NCBI GenBank assembly: GCA_937873655.1
Contig: CALMYQ010000229.1
Location: forward strand, 1 to 37,249
Reading direction: 5' to 3'
From: an uncultured Lewinella sp.
GTDB lineage: Bacteria > Bacteroidota > Bacteroidia > Chitinophagales > Saprospiraceae
DNA: 37,249 nucleotides
Shown piece by piece: positions 1 through 7,569 of this stretch. Numbering within the stretch: the first letter of the stretch is position 1; each line of letters begins with the position of its first letter. The translations under genes and the position numbers were made by a program. The notes below the pieces were generated by a model. The model was not told the DNA's origin, did no database searches, and worked only from the letters and a program-made list of their open reading frames with translations.

Positions 1-9
1 AATTCTTTC

Positions 10-31
10 GCTGCGGACTAAAGCCCGCAGC
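10..31. other. Hairpin, 7-bp GC-rich stem
   Basis: GCTGCGG (10-16) pairs perfectly with CCGCAGC (25-31) around an 8-base loop. It lies downstream of the two minus-strand promoters at 279-310 and 420-450, inside the presumed leader RNA. There is no T-run on either side, so it is more likely a structure or processing element than a terminator. Confidence 0.5.
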
Positions 32-168
32 TAATTAGTTGACTCTGGATGTTCTCACCTTCGTATCGCCTCATATAGAGAATCGATACAGGCATTGATG
101 CTAATTCCAACTCTGAAAAAAGAATCGAAAAGGTCTCACACTCGCAATTTCCTAATCTTCTCCCTCAG

Positions 169-179
169 TGTCAAAGAAC
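169..179 (-). promoter_or_regulatory. boxA-like antitermination element
   Basis: The minus strand reads GTTCTTTGACA here, preceded by AAA. This closely matches the boxA element of bacterial rRNA leaders (Bacillus type GTTCTTTGAAA; E. coli type GCTCTTTAACA), which recruits NusB/S10 to prevent premature termination. It lies about 90-100 bases downstream of the nearer minus-strand promoter, which is a normal place for a leader boxA. The rRNA itself would lie outside the window. The same heptamer could occur by chance, so the call rests on its position behind two strong promoters. Confidence 0.5.
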
Positions 180-278
180 TTTTGTGAAGCAGGCGCCATT
201 GCACCCATTTCAATATCTTACGTTTGAACGTTTTCTTAGGTTATTTTCCCTGCGATACTGTGTAGTAAATTGGGATTG

Positions 279-310
279 CAAAGATACGCTCAAATGTTTC
301 AATCAACCAA
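279..310 (-). promoter_or_regulatory. Promoter P2, Bacteroidota type, reading left
   Basis: On the minus strand TATCTTTG (286-279) matches the Bacteroidota -7 consensus TAnnTTTG exactly. TTG triplets lie 17 bases upstream (306-304) and 21 bases upstream (310-308). Transcription would start near 272 and run off the left edge. The bases TATCTTTGCAATC are identical to those of the tRNA/tuf operon promoter at 15739. Confidence 0.6.
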
Positions 311-419
311 ATATTTTTTCAAAAAAGTTTTCCACATTTCGCCTTGCTTCAACCGGTCTCCACTACTATCTGACCTGTGGCTTCTTTTTCTGATTATCGC
401 CTTTCTTCAAAAGCGGACG

Positions 420-450
420 CAAAGGTATACGCCGGTTTTATTCTGTGCAA
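420..450 (-). promoter_or_regulatory. Promoter P1, Bacteroidota type, reading left
   Basis: On the minus strand TTG (450-448) is followed after 20 bases by TACCTTTG (427-420), a full match to the Bacteroidota sigma-A-type promoter. Start would be near 413. No open frame follows on this strand inside the window, so the target lies to the left. It is tandem with P2 about 140 bases downstream. Confidence 0.6.
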
Positions 451-736
451 GCTTTTTTGATAAAAAAAATATCAACCCTCAAGACGCCCGCAACCCTAAA
501 ATTTGCCCGGTTGAGCCCAATAAATTCCTAAAACCCCGATTCAGGCAGTAGCTCGGAATAAAATTACGTTGTAACAGGCGCCGGTTGAATAAAATTTTTT
601 TTGAATCCATTTGAAAATAAGTCTTTGAAATAGAATTTCAGGAACAATTGGTTATCCGGCACCTTTGAACAGCCTGTTTTGACCGCATCCTGATTTTAGC
701 ATGATCCATCTTTAATGCCTCAAAAAATATTGATAA

Positions 737-768
737 TTGTTTTAATTAAAATTGTTTTACTACTTTTA
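737..768 (+). promoter_or_regulatory. Candidate promoter of the membrane protein gene at 800
   Basis: TTG (737-739), 21 bases, then TACTTTTA (761-768), one base away from TAnnTTTG. A start near 775 would place the ATG at 800 in the message but exclude the in-frame ATG at 752. This is the main reason for choosing 800 as the start of the next gene. Confidence 0.35.
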
Positions 769-799
769 TAACATTGATTCACCTAAAAACGCTTGTTTT

Positions 800-1342
800 A
801 TGAGAAAACAAATTATCGCCACCGTCGTCGGCGCCCTGATCCTCTTCATCTGGCAATTCCTGTCGTGGGCCATGCTGGGCGTTCACCAGTCGGAATTCAA
901 GTACACAGCCAACCAGGACCAGATCCTGGAAGTCCTGAACCAGAACCTGTCAGAAGAAGGCACCTATTTCATACCCGGAGTGCCCCCCGGTACGAGTTAT
1001 GAGGACGAAACCGCCATGATGGAAGCTGCGGCCGGCAAGCCCTGGGCTACGGTCAGTTACCACAAATCGATGAATACGTCGATGGGGATGAATATGGTCC
1101 GTGCCTTCCTCATTGACCTTGTAGCCATCTGGTTACTGGTTTGGATATTGATGAAGTTCGGCAGCCTCACCGTAATGTCGGCCGTACAGACTTCGCTTGC
1201 CTTCGGAATCATGGCCTATCTGACCATCCCCTACCTCAACAGCATCTGGTTTGAAGGCAATTCCCTTGGGTATATCGTCGATGCCATCGTGCAGTGGGGA
1301 CTGATAGGGTTATGGTCGGGTTGGTGGCTGACCAGGAAATGA
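800..1342 (+). CDS. Membrane protein of unknown function, 4 predicted TM segments
   Basis: I do not recognise this family. The 180-residue product has a membrane segment at about residues 5-27, an extramembrane stretch of about 70 residues, and three further hydrophobic segments at about 99-119, 122-146 and 157-177, ending in a Trp-rich tail (GWWLTRK). An in-frame ATG at 752 would add 16 residues of poor composition (MFYYFYNIDS...) and overlaps the likely promoter, so the ATG at 800 is preferred. The next gene follows after 30 bases and also encodes a small membrane protein, so the two may be co-transcribed. The loop between TM1 and TM2 carries no recognisable catalytic motif. Gene status is well supported by length and composition; function is open. 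Confidence 0.75.
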   Translation: MRKQIIATVVGALILFIWQFLSWAMLGVHQSEFKYTANQDQILEVLNQNLSEEGTYFIPGVPPGTSYEDETAMMEAAAGKPWATVSYHKSMNTSMGMNMVRAFLIDLVAIWLLVWILMKFGSLTVMSAVQTSLAFGIMAYLTIPYLNSIWFEGNSLGYIVDAIVQWGLIGLWSGWWLTRK

Positions 1343-1372
1343 TCGCTATCAGGTTAAAAAACCTACTGAAGC

Positions 1373-1900
1373 ATGAAAAGCAGAAAACCCACTTCCCAGA
1401 TCATTCTTTCCATATTGGTGACTGGTGTTATTGTCTTTGTCGCCATTAATGGCGGAAATTGGCCGAACCTGCCTTGTGAAAAATGGTTCATGGGCGTTGC
1501 CGTGATCTACAGTTCGACGTATACTGCTTTTCTGATCTCGAGAATCCGCTGGGTAGAAGCCGCTTCCGACAGTTTGTACGTGTTAAAAAAAAGGGAGCGG
1601 CTTCCTGTCGACTACAAAAAGATAAAATGGATCTTTGAACTTAGAAATAGCCGTGGTCCATCCCTTATATGCCTGAAATACTACGACCAGAAAATGCTCG
1701 CATACCGCTTGATTGTTTTTTTACCCAAGAACAGGGAATTCAGCCGGGATTCGGATCTGACTGTGTATATCCGCCGCCTGATTCTGGAGGCCAATCCCGT
1801 ATATGACAGAAATATAGAACCTTCTTCCTGGAAAGTGAACGTGGTCTTGTTTCTGGCCCTTTCCATCCCTGTAGCACTGATCTGGCTGATTTGCTTATAA
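1373..1900 (+). CDS. Small membrane protein of unknown function
   Basis: This is a 175-residue protein that I cannot assign. It has two N-terminal hydrophobic segments (about residues 9-26 and 38-57), a soluble stretch of about 95 residues rich in Lys, Arg and aromatic residues (about 58-152), and a C-terminal membrane helix (about 153-175, ending WLICL). Two N-terminal helices followed by a small beta-rich cytoplasmic part recall bacterial PH-like membrane proteins, but that is only a resemblance in layout. It starts 30 bases after the preceding membrane protein gene on the same strand. A 120-base spacer separates it from the serine hydrolase gene. Minus-strand frames across this gene are shadows. 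Confidence 0.7.
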   Translation: MKSRKPTSQIILSILVTGVIVFVAINGGNWPNLPCEKWFMGVAVIYSSTYTAFLISRIRWVEAASDSLYVLKKRERLPVDYKKIKWIFELRNSRGPSLICLKYYDQKMLAYRLIVFLPKNREFSRDSDLTVYIRRLILEANPVYDRNIEPSSWKVNVVLFLALSIPVALIWLICL

Positions 1901-2020
1901 TCTTTTTGTACGGCCAGGCAAACAGATTCCAAAACCAATCAATGCGGAACATACGATCGAATCGAGTAATCAACACCCACCGCCAATCCTGTGTTAATCC
2001 CTTAAAATCTCGAACATCCA

Positions 2021-3169
2021 ATGAAAATCCATAAGCTTCTTGTCGGCTGCGCAAAAGCCTTTCTCTTGTTTGGAATGCTGGCAACAATTTCCTCCTGCGG
2101 GGTTACGCGCGCGCTTACCTTCCTCAAGCCTGATGCCAGGGACTACCGGCTTTTCCCGCGGAGAGTTATTTACCATGCCGGTGAAAGTTTTGAATTTATA
2201 CGGCCGGAGGCGCCGTCCCATCTTGGTCAGGACATTAAAATTGCCCACAGCAATACCGAAAATAACCATCCGCTCGATGATTTTGTCCACCTGTTCAAAA
2301 CCCATGCCCTGATCATTATCCGGAACGATTCCATTCTGTACGAAAGTTATCAGCCTGAAAATTATAAAGAAGATGTGGTTACTTCCTTCTCGGTTTCAAA
2401 AGCCATCCTGTCTACCCTTGTCGGTATCGCCATCCATGAAGGTTATATTCAGGGAGTCCACCAACATATTACCGATTTTCTGCCTGAGTGGAAAGCTCGC
2501 GGCGGCGGGTACGACAGCATCCAGGTGATTGACCTGATGCAGCATACCTCAGGCGTTTATTTTGTCCGCTCGCCCTGGAAATTGAGCGGCGACCAGGTCC
2601 AGTTCTATTACGGCCGCAACATCAGCAAACGCGCACTCGACCGGGAGTTGGTGACCGAACGCGGCACCCGCTTCAATTACAACAGCGCCAATACCCAACT
2701 CCTGACCCTGGTTTTGGAACGGGCCACAGGGCAGACGCTATCAGGCTACCTGCAGGAAAAAATATGGGAACCGCTGGGTATGGAAAGTGACGCGTTCTGG
2801 TCATTGGATAAAAAAGGAAAAGATGCGGTGGAGCGTGCGTTTTGCTGCCTGCAGGCGCGGGCCGTTGATTTCGCAAAGATCGGGCGCCTGTGGCTGCACA
2901 ACGGCAACTGGAACGGTCGGCAGATCTTCCCCGAAACCTGGCTGCAGGAATTGTTTACCTCAGGCATGCCGACCAATCGTTCCTATCGAAGCGGGTTTAC
3001 CCTGGGGCCGCACCAGTACGGGAGCTTCATGGCGACCGGTTTGTTCGGTCAAATGATCTATGTGGACCCCGGCAAAAATCTGGTTATCGTCCGTTTCGGC
3101 GGTCGCGATAAGGATTATTCTGTGAATTTCTGGAAGGACGTGATGTTACAGTTGTCGGATGCGCTTTAA
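2021..3169 (+). CDS. Serine hydrolase, beta-lactamase class C-like lipoprotein
   Basis: This 382-residue protein has the fold signatures of the class C beta-lactamase / penicillin-binding / esterase family. The N-terminus is a lipoprotein signal: basic start, hydrophobic stretch, and lipobox I-S-S-C with the acylated Cys at 26. The SxxK nucleophile motif is S124-V-S-K127 in SFSVSKAIL. The second motif is Y220-N-S222 in the form FNYNSAN, the YxS variant common in NylB/EstB-like hydrolases. The tail has a glycine-rich stretch (ATGLFGQ, about 338-344) where the third motif of this family is expected. The enzyme should be anchored to a membrane facing the periplasm or outside and hydrolyse an ester or amide, with unknown substrate; true beta-lactam resistance is not implied. 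It is flanked by unrelated genes and followed by an AT-rich hairpin. Confidence 0.88.
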   Translation: MKIHKLLVGCAKAFLLFGMLATISSCGVTRALTFLKPDARDYRLFPRRVIYHAGESFEFIRPEAPSHLGQDIKIAHSNTENNHPLDDFVHLFKTHALIIIRNDSILYESYQPENYKEDVVTSFSVSKAILSTLVGIAIHEGYIQGVHQHITDFLPEWKARGGGYDSIQVIDLMQHTSGVYFVRSPWKLSGDQVQFYYGRNISKRALDRELVTERGTRFNYNSANTQLLTLVLERATGQTLSGYLQEKIWEPLGMESDAFWSLDKKGKDAVERAFCCLQARAVDFAKIGRLWLHNGNWNGRQIFPETWLQELFTSGMPTNRSYRSGFTLGPHQYGSFMATGLFGQMIYVDPGKNLVIVRFGGRDKDYSVNFWKDVMLQLSDAL

Positions 3170-3198
3170 TTGAAAATTGAACTTACCTCAATTTTCAA
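3170..3198. other. AT-rich perfect inverted repeat after the serine hydrolase gene
   Basis: TTGAAAATTGA (3170-3180) and TCAATTTTCAA (3188-3198) form a perfect 11-bp stem with a 7-base loop, starting one base after the stop codon. No run of T follows on the plus strand. It could act as a weak terminator or protect the mRNA 3' end. Confidence 0.45.
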
Positions 3199-3216
3199 AT
3201 TAAAATTTCTTGCGGA

Positions 3217-3450
3217 CTAAGATAGAGAAGTGTCAGCCACTTCGGTAATCAAAAGAACATCCTGTCCTTTGGGCAGTTCGTCGCCATAAAAGTCAGACCG
3301 GTATTTGAGAACTGCGACATCAGGTTCAGGCTCTGATAAATTGTCAGCGATGATGGGGTTTTGAATGCTTACAATTGCTTCATCGCCAGGCAGTTTATTG
3401 AGCAATTTGGTAAGTTTGTTCAGGGTTTCGACATGTCGGTTACCTGCCAA
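3217..3450 (-). pseudogene. Uma2-type (DUF820) nuclease remnant, truncated at both ends
   Basis: The minus-strand frame encodes about 77 residues that read like the middle of a Uma2 family protein (restriction-endonuclease-like fold, usually about 190 residues): a GNRH segment, then SEPEPDVAVLK (the family's S-x-P-x-P-D-x-x-x core with a catalytic Asp), then LITEVADTSLS (the family's E-V-S-D-S-S-L motif with catalytic Glu). It stops with TAG directly after that motif, where an intact member continues with a catalytic Lys and a C-terminal helix. The 5' part is also missing: the only start is a TTG at 3450 and the frame runs into the 3' end of mnmG, overlapping it by 11 bases. It is most likely a decayed gene fragment and not functional. 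Confidence 0.65.
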
Positions 3451-5305
3451 GATATACCAATAAGGCCGAAATATCCGATGGTGAGACCCCGCTGATCCGG
3501 CTGGCCTGGCCGATGGTCCGAGGTTTCAGCCTGGCGAGTTTTTCGCGGGCTTCCGAAGAGAGGGAAGGCAGGTTGTCGTACCGGAAATCATCATGGAGCC
3601 GGACTTCTTCCAGCCGGTTGAGCTTGTCGGCCACCTCCCGCTCGCGGACGATATAACCTTCATATTTCATATTGATCTCGGCCAACATACGGCATTCGGG
3701 GTCGTACTGATCCAGAAATGCTTTGACATCCGGCAAGGCCTGACCCAGATCGTCCATGCTGATCTGCGGCCGCAGGAGGATGCCGTGCAATTTAACCTTC
3801 TGCCGGATAGGGGAGGAGTCCCGGTCTTCGAGCACCTTGTTGATGTCGCCGGGCTCTACACTGTAATCTTCAAAGAATTTTTCGATGGCCGAGGCGGCGG
3901 ACTCCTTGCTTCTGACCCTGTCCAGGCGTTCGGCTGAGCCGCGGATGCCCAACTGGTGAGCCAGGGGCGTCAGCCGGATGTCTGCATTGTCCTGGCGGAG
4001 GAGAATCCGGTATTCCGCCCTGGAGGTGAACATCCGGTAAGGTTCTTCCGTGCCTTTGTTGATCAGGTCATCGATCAGTACGCCGATATAGGCCTCGGAC
4101 CGCTTCAGGATGAAAGGTTCCTGATCGTTGATAGCCAGATGGGCGTTGATGCCGGCGATCAGGCCCTGGCAGCCGGCTTCTTCGTATCCGGTGGTCCCGT
4201 TGATCTGCCCGGCAAAGAACAGGTTCCTGACCAGATGAGTTTCAAGGGAAAGCTGCAATTGGGTCGGCGGAAAGTAATCGTATTCTATGGCGTAACCCGG
4301 CCGGAACATCTTCATGTTTTCGAACCCCGGCACCATCCTGAGGGCCTTGTATTGTACGTCCTCCGGCAAGGAGGAAGAAAATCCGTTCACATAGATCTCG
4401 CAGGTATCCCAGCCTTCGGGTTCGACAAAAAGCTGATGCCGGTCCCGCTCGGCAAACCGGTTTACCTTGTCTTCGATAGAAGGGCAATAGCGCGGCCCCC
4501 GGCCTTGTATGCGGCCGTTGAACATCGGGGACTGGTCAAAGCCCGACTTCAGCATGTCGTGCACTTCCGGGCTGGTATAGGTGATATGGCATGGCAATTG
4601 CCGGGTCAGCTTCGGCGTGTCGGTATAGGAGAACTTGCCTGGATTTTCGTCACCGGGCTGGACTTCCATCCGGGCGTAATCCAGTGCGCGGCCGTCGACC
4701 CTGGGAGGCGTACCCGTTTTCATCCGGCCGGCTTCAAAGCCCAATTGGACCAATTGCTCGGTGATGCCTGTGGCCGCTTTCTCGCCTGCGCGACCGCCGC
4801 CGAATTGTTTTTCGCCGATATGGATGATGCCGTTGAGGAAAGTGCCGTTTGTCAGTACTACGGCATTGGATTCAATTTCCAGGCCCATTCCGGTGCGGAC
4901 ACCCTTCACGACGCCGTTCCTGACGATCAGGCCGGAAACCATTTCCTGCCAGAAATCAATATTGGGATGTTCTTCCAGCATTTTGCGCCATTTGGCGGCG
5001 AACAACATCCGGTCGCTTTGGGCGCGCGGGCTCCACATTGCGGGGCCTTTGGACAGGTTGAGCATCCTGAACTGGAGCATGGTATGGTCGGTGACAATAC
5101 CGGAATAACCGCCAAGCGCGTCGATCTCGCGAACAATTTGTCCCTTTGCAACGCCGCCCATAGCAGGATTGCACGACATCTGGGCGATGGTCTGCATATT
5201 CATCGTCGCCAGCAACACCTTTGACCCCAGGTTGGCGGCGGCTACTGCCGCTTCGCAACCCGCATGTCCGGCGCCCACCACTATGACATCGTATTTAGGG
5301 AACAT
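3440..5305 (-). CDS. mnmG: tRNA uridine-34 5-carboxymethylaminomethyl modification enzyme MnmG
   Basis: MnmG (GidA) is the FAD- and NADH-binding partner of MnmE. Together they install the carboxymethylaminomethyl or aminomethyl group at wobble U34 of certain tRNAs in the cytoplasm. The 621-residue product has the full family pattern: the FAD dinucleotide fold VVGAGHAGCEAA at about residues 9-20, the MnmG signature CNPAMGGVAKGQ with C45, the PPRVDGR and RYCPSIEDK blocks, INGTTGYEEAGCQG near the middle, FTSRAEYRILLRQDN, and the C-terminal helical domain ending in VYLGR. Length is normal for the family. It is the last gene of a greA-HIT-mnmG run on the minus strand, 81 bases after the HIT gene. 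Long plus-strand open frames across it are antisense shadows. Confidence 0.97.
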   Translation of the reverse strand: MFPKYDVIVVGAGHAGCEAAVAAANLGSKVLLATMNMQTIAQMSCNPAMGGVAKGQIVREIDALGGYSGIVTDHTMLQFRMLNLSKGPAMWSPRAQSDRMLFAAKWRKMLEEHPNIDFWQEMVSGLIVRNGVVKGVRTGMGLEIESNAVVLTNGTFLNGIIHIGEKQFGGGRAGEKAATGITEQLVQLGFEAGRMKTGTPPRVDGRALDYARMEVQPGDENPGKFSYTDTPKLTRQLPCHITYTSPEVHDMLKSGFDQSPMFNGRIQGRGPRYCPSIEDKVNRFAERDRHQLFVEPEGWDTCEIYVNGFSSSLPEDVQYKALRMVPGFENMKMFRPGYAIEYDYFPPTQLQLSLETHLVRNLFFAGQINGTTGYEEAGCQGLIAGINAHLAINDQEPFILKRSEAYIGVLIDDLINKGTEEPYRMFTSRAEYRILLRQDNADIRLTPLAHQLGIRGSAERLDRVRSKESAASAIEKFFEDYSVEPGDINKVLEDRDSSPIRQKVKLHGILLRPQISMDDLGQALPDVKAFLDQYDPECRMLAEINMKYEGYIVREREVADKLNRLEEVRLHDDFRYDNLPSLSSEAREKLARLKPRTIGQASRISGVSPSDISALLVYLGR

Positions 5306-5386
5306 TGTTTATTGTCCAATTGGTACGTAAGATTGGGCCGATTTTTCGATTGATCCGAATCAGCAAATCCTCGCATCCTCAAATCC

Positions 5387-5782
5387 TCAAAAAACACCCT
5401 TCTCCCGGATCGCGGCAGCCAGTTCGGCCAGTTCTTCCTGGCTGAGGGAAAGGGGATTGCCGAAGCTGAGGTCAGCGACCTGGTCAACAGGGATCAGGTG
5501 GATATGGGCGTGAGCAACTTCCAGCCCTACGACGGCCACGCCAACTTTCTTGCAGGGAACGACCGCTTTAACAGCTTTTGCCACTTTTTTGGCAAAGATC
5601 ATCATGTCGCCCAATTCATCATCTTCCAGATCGAACAGGTAATCCACTTCTGTTTTGGGAATTACCAGGGTATGTCCGAGTTTTACCGGACGAATATCCA
5701 GGAAGGCGAAATATTTTTCAGATTCTGCAATTTTATGGCAGGGAATTTCGCCTTGAATGATTCGGGTGAAGATGCTGGCCAT
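5387..5782 (-). CDS. HIT family nucleotide-binding protein
   Basis: The 131-residue product is a histidine-triad hydrolase of the HinT/Fhit superfamily. The defining motif is H91-A-H93-I-H95-L, followed by IP. The N-terminal half has the usual SIFTRIIQGEIPCHKIAE start and the FLDIRPVKLGHTLVIPK strand-loop typical of the HinT branch. These proteins hydrolyse AMP-lysine or related adenylyl conjugates through the middle His; the natural substrate in Bacteroidota is not established. The start codon overlaps the stop codon of greA by one base (TAATG), so the two genes are translationally coupled. mnmG follows after 81 bases. Confidence 0.93.
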   Translation of the reverse strand: MASIFTRIIQGEIPCHKIAESEKYFAFLDIRPVKLGHTLVIPKTEVDYLFDLEDDELGDMMIFAKKVAKAVKAVVPCKKVGVAVVGLEVAHAHIHLIPVDQVADLSFGNPLSLSQEELAELAAAIREKGVF

Positions 5783-6249
5783 TATAAACTGATATCTACG
5801 ATTTCGAATTCGATCGGACCGTTGGGCGTGGAGACTTTTGCCGTATCGCCTTTGATTTTGCCGAGCAAGCCCTGGCCGATGGGTGAATTCACAGAGATCT
5901 TTTTTTCCTTGAGGTCTGCTTCTGATTCAGAAACCAGTTGGTAGGTCATAAGTTTACCGGTCTTCGTATTTTTTATGGTGACCTTGGTTAAAACGGTAAC
6001 CTTTGATGCATCCAGCATGCTTTGGTCAAGCACGCGGGAGTTGGCCATGGTTTTTTCCAGTTCATTGATGCGGTATTCGAGCAGCCCTTGGGCGTCTTTA
6101 GCGGCATCATACTCTGCATTCTCCGACAAATCGCCTTTTTCTCGCGCCTCAGCAATGGCCCGCGCTGCTTCCTGACGGCCTCTGGTTTTCAATTCGTCCA
6201 ATTCGGCCTTCAATTTGTCGTAACCTTCCTGCGTCAGATACTGAACCAT
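5782..6249 (-). CDS. greA: Transcription elongation factor GreA
   Basis: GreA rescues backtracked RNA polymerase by entering the secondary channel and stimulating cleavage of the RNA 3' end. The 155-residue product has the N-terminal coiled coil (about residues 5-75). Its acidic tip lies in G-D40-L-S-E43-N-A-E-Y-D, corresponding to the Asp and Glu that coordinate Mg2+ in the active site. The C-terminal FKBP-like domain contains SPIGQGLLGKIKGD near the end. Length is typical (E. coli 158). It is first in a greA-HIT-mnmG operon and its stop overlaps the start of the HIT gene by one base. The 150-base leader holds a perfect promoter at 6398-6428 and a terminator-like hairpin at 6341-6386, suggesting attenuation. 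Confidence 0.97.
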   Translation of the reverse strand: MVQYLTQEGYDKLKAELDELKTRGRQEAARAIAEAREKGDLSENAEYDAAKDAQGLLEYRINELEKTMANSRVLDQSMLDASKVTVLTKVTIKNTKTGKLMTYQLVSESEADLKEKKISVNSPIGQGLLGKIKGDTAKVSTPNGPIEFEIVDISL

Positions 6250-6340
6250 TTTTTAAAAAATTTATCTTTTGGTTATATAAGGGAACCGGACCAGGGCATT
6301 TATTTTTTGCTGATCCTGGAAATGCAAAATGCCAAAGATT

Positions 6341-6386
6341 AAAAAAGGCAAGAACGCTTTCCCGCGTTGAGAAAACGTTCTTGCCT
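6341..6386 (-). terminator. Terminator-like hairpin in the greA leader
   Basis: On the minus strand AGGCAAGAACG (6386-6376) pairs perfectly with CGTTCTTGCCT (6356-6346), an 11-bp stem with a 19-base loop. It is followed at once by a run of T (6345-6341). This is a textbook intrinsic terminator. It sits between the greA promoter (6398-6428) and the greA start codon (6249), so it lies inside the greA transcript. It may end transcripts of the upstream PorV-like gene, attenuate greA, or both. Confidence 0.8.
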
Positions 6387-6397
6387 GTTTTGCTCTG

Positions 6398-6428
6398 CAA
6401 AGATAAGGGCTTATCCGCAGAATTTCAA
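6398..6428 (-). promoter_or_regulatory. Promoter of the greA-HIT-mnmG operon
   Basis: TTG (6428-6426), exactly 20 bases, then TATCTTTG (6405-6398) on the minus strand, a full match to the Bacteroidota promoter. The predicted start is near 6391, five bases before the terminator-like stem begins. The promoter begins 10 bases after the stop codon of the upstream PorV-like gene. Confidence 0.7.
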
Positions 6429-6437
6429 GGTATTGGC

Positions 6438-7493
6438 TTAAATATTTATACGAACCCCTATATTATGGGTGCCGTTCCAGAGTCTGGTTTGGCGGTATGC
6501 GTAGTCTATACCAAACTTGACATTCTTGTTTTCCTTGCTCAGCGGAACCTGAATGGTGGCGCCTGCAGCAAGGCCGGTATAAATCGGCGCTGTGATCTCA
6601 TCTTCGGAGCCGAACTCATATTTATAACCGCCGCGCAGCATAAACAGGTCCTTCATGGAATATTCCAATCCTGCTCCGAGTTGATCCTGGGAGAAGGAGT
6701 TGGCGGTAAAGTTGCCCAAAACGGTGATCCGGTGATTTTCGGTGGCGTAAAAGTCATACGACAAACCGATGTTGAGGACGGAGGGCAATTCAAAACCGGC
6801 GCTTCGTTGGCTGAAGGTCAGGTCGTAGTCCGTATCGCCTGTCCCCTGGGTGAAGATGGAAAGGCCCTCTCCGCCGAAGGTCATTCTGGAGCCGATGTTA
6901 CGCAGGGAGATACCGAATTTGAAATTCTCTTTTTCCCCGGCGACATATTGGACTCCGGCATCGATAGCGAAACCGGTTGCAGATACGTCGGATATCGATT
7001 CGGAAACCAGGCGGAACAAAACGCCCACAGAGATTTTGTTTTCAAAAACGTGGGAGTAACCCAAGCCCAGGTTGAAGAAATTGGGTGAGAAGGTTACGCC
7101 GGTCCCTTCGGGCTGTTCGGTAGTTGTCACGCGGATATCGCCAAAGTCCAAAGCCATGAGGCTAAGGCCGAACGCACCGCTTTTACCGACCCGCTGGGAC
7201 AACCCGAGTGCGTTCATTTTGATTCCGGTGCCTTGCAGATAAATGGCATTACCCAGGACGATCTCGGTCTTGTTGATCCGGGCAAGGCCCGCAATGTTGA
7301 GCCGCATCGCTTCGGCGCCGCTCGTCATGGAAGTATTCATGGCATGGAGGCCGGCCATCCTTGCGTAGGGTATCATCAGCAACTCGTAGGCGCCCGCTTC
7401 GCCCTGACGGTCCGGGTTGCCGGCAAAAAGCGCGCCGGAACCTGAAAGCAGGACCAGAAAGGCAGAAAGTATGTTGAAGTAAATACGTTTCAT
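6438..7493 (-). CDS. PorV/PorQ-family outer-membrane beta-barrel protein
   Basis: This 351-residue protein has a signal peptide (about residues 1-24, cleavage near LFAG) and then alternating amphipathic strands throughout. It matches the PorV/PorQ family: an early segment on small alpha-helical residues (RMAGLHAMNTSMTSGAEAM), the NIAGLARI block, then long beta strands such as SGAFGLSLMALDFGDI and FKFGISLRNIGSRMTFGGEG, ending in a strand (HNIGVRINI). PorV is the outer-membrane shuttle of the type IX secretion system (T9SS) that hands cargo to the attachment complex; many Bacteroidota encode several paralogues. Here it follows a T9SS-type cargo protein and a TonB-dependent receptor on the same strand, suggesting a dedicated partner of that cargo. 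A paralogue role is more likely than being the core PorV. Confidence 0.8.
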   Translation of the reverse strand: MKRIYFNILSAFLVLLSGSGALFAGNPDRQGEAGAYELLMIPYARMAGLHAMNTSMTSGAEAMRLNIAGLARINKTEIVLGNAIYLQGTGIKMNALGLSQRVGKSGAFGLSLMALDFGDIRVTTTEQPEGTGVTFSPNFFNLGLGYSHVFENKISVGVLFRLVSESISDVSATGFAIDAGVQYVAGEKENFKFGISLRNIGSRMTFGGEGLSIFTQGTGDTDYDLTFSQRSAGFELPSVLNIGLSYDFYATENHRITVLGNFTANSFSQDQLGAGLEYSMKDLFMLRGGYKYEFGSEDEITAPIYTGLAAGATIQVPLSKENKNVKFGIDYAYRQTRLWNGTHNIGVRINI

Positions 7494-7526
7494 AAAAAGT
7501 TATTTATGCGATTTGATTCAGAACGA

Positions 7527-7569
7527 CCCGCAGTTGGCGATCCGGAGGTCCGGAGCTGCCAACTGCGGG
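7527..7569. repeat. 12-bp perfect inverted repeat between two operon genes
   Basis: CCCGCAGTTGGC (7527-7538) and GCCAACTGCGGG (7558-7569) are perfect inverted copies separated by 19 bases that themselves contain two copies of TCCGGA. The bases after it (GCTGTCA GACTGCCA) continue a loose 7-base pattern. No T-run follows on the minus strand, so it is not a standard terminator. It lies between the stop of the secreted-protein gene and the start of the PorV-like gene, where it could set differential mRNA stability. Confidence 0.65.

Larger units (their letters stand above)
1..751. other. Long non-coding stretch; probable stable-RNA leader on minus strand
   Basis: No convincing protein gene lies in the first 751 bases. 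The open frames at 184-393 and 270-551 have unlikely composition and overlap promoter elements. On the minus strand there are two promoters (420-450 and 279-310) and a boxA-like element (169-179), all reading out of the window to the left. The stretch 452-736 is AT-rich and holds nothing I can name. Confidence 0.55.

Noticed and set aside
184..551. Two overlapping plus-strand frames of 69 and 93 codons in the left non-coding stretch
   Set aside because: Odd composition, no homology that I can recall, and they run over minus-strand promoter elements and the boxA-side leader.
3956..5224. Plus-strand open frame of 422 codons across mnmG
   Set aside because: It is antisense to a clear MnmG protein; its residue make-up (many Gly, Val, His, Phe) is that of a mirrored GC-rich gene, with no family motif.
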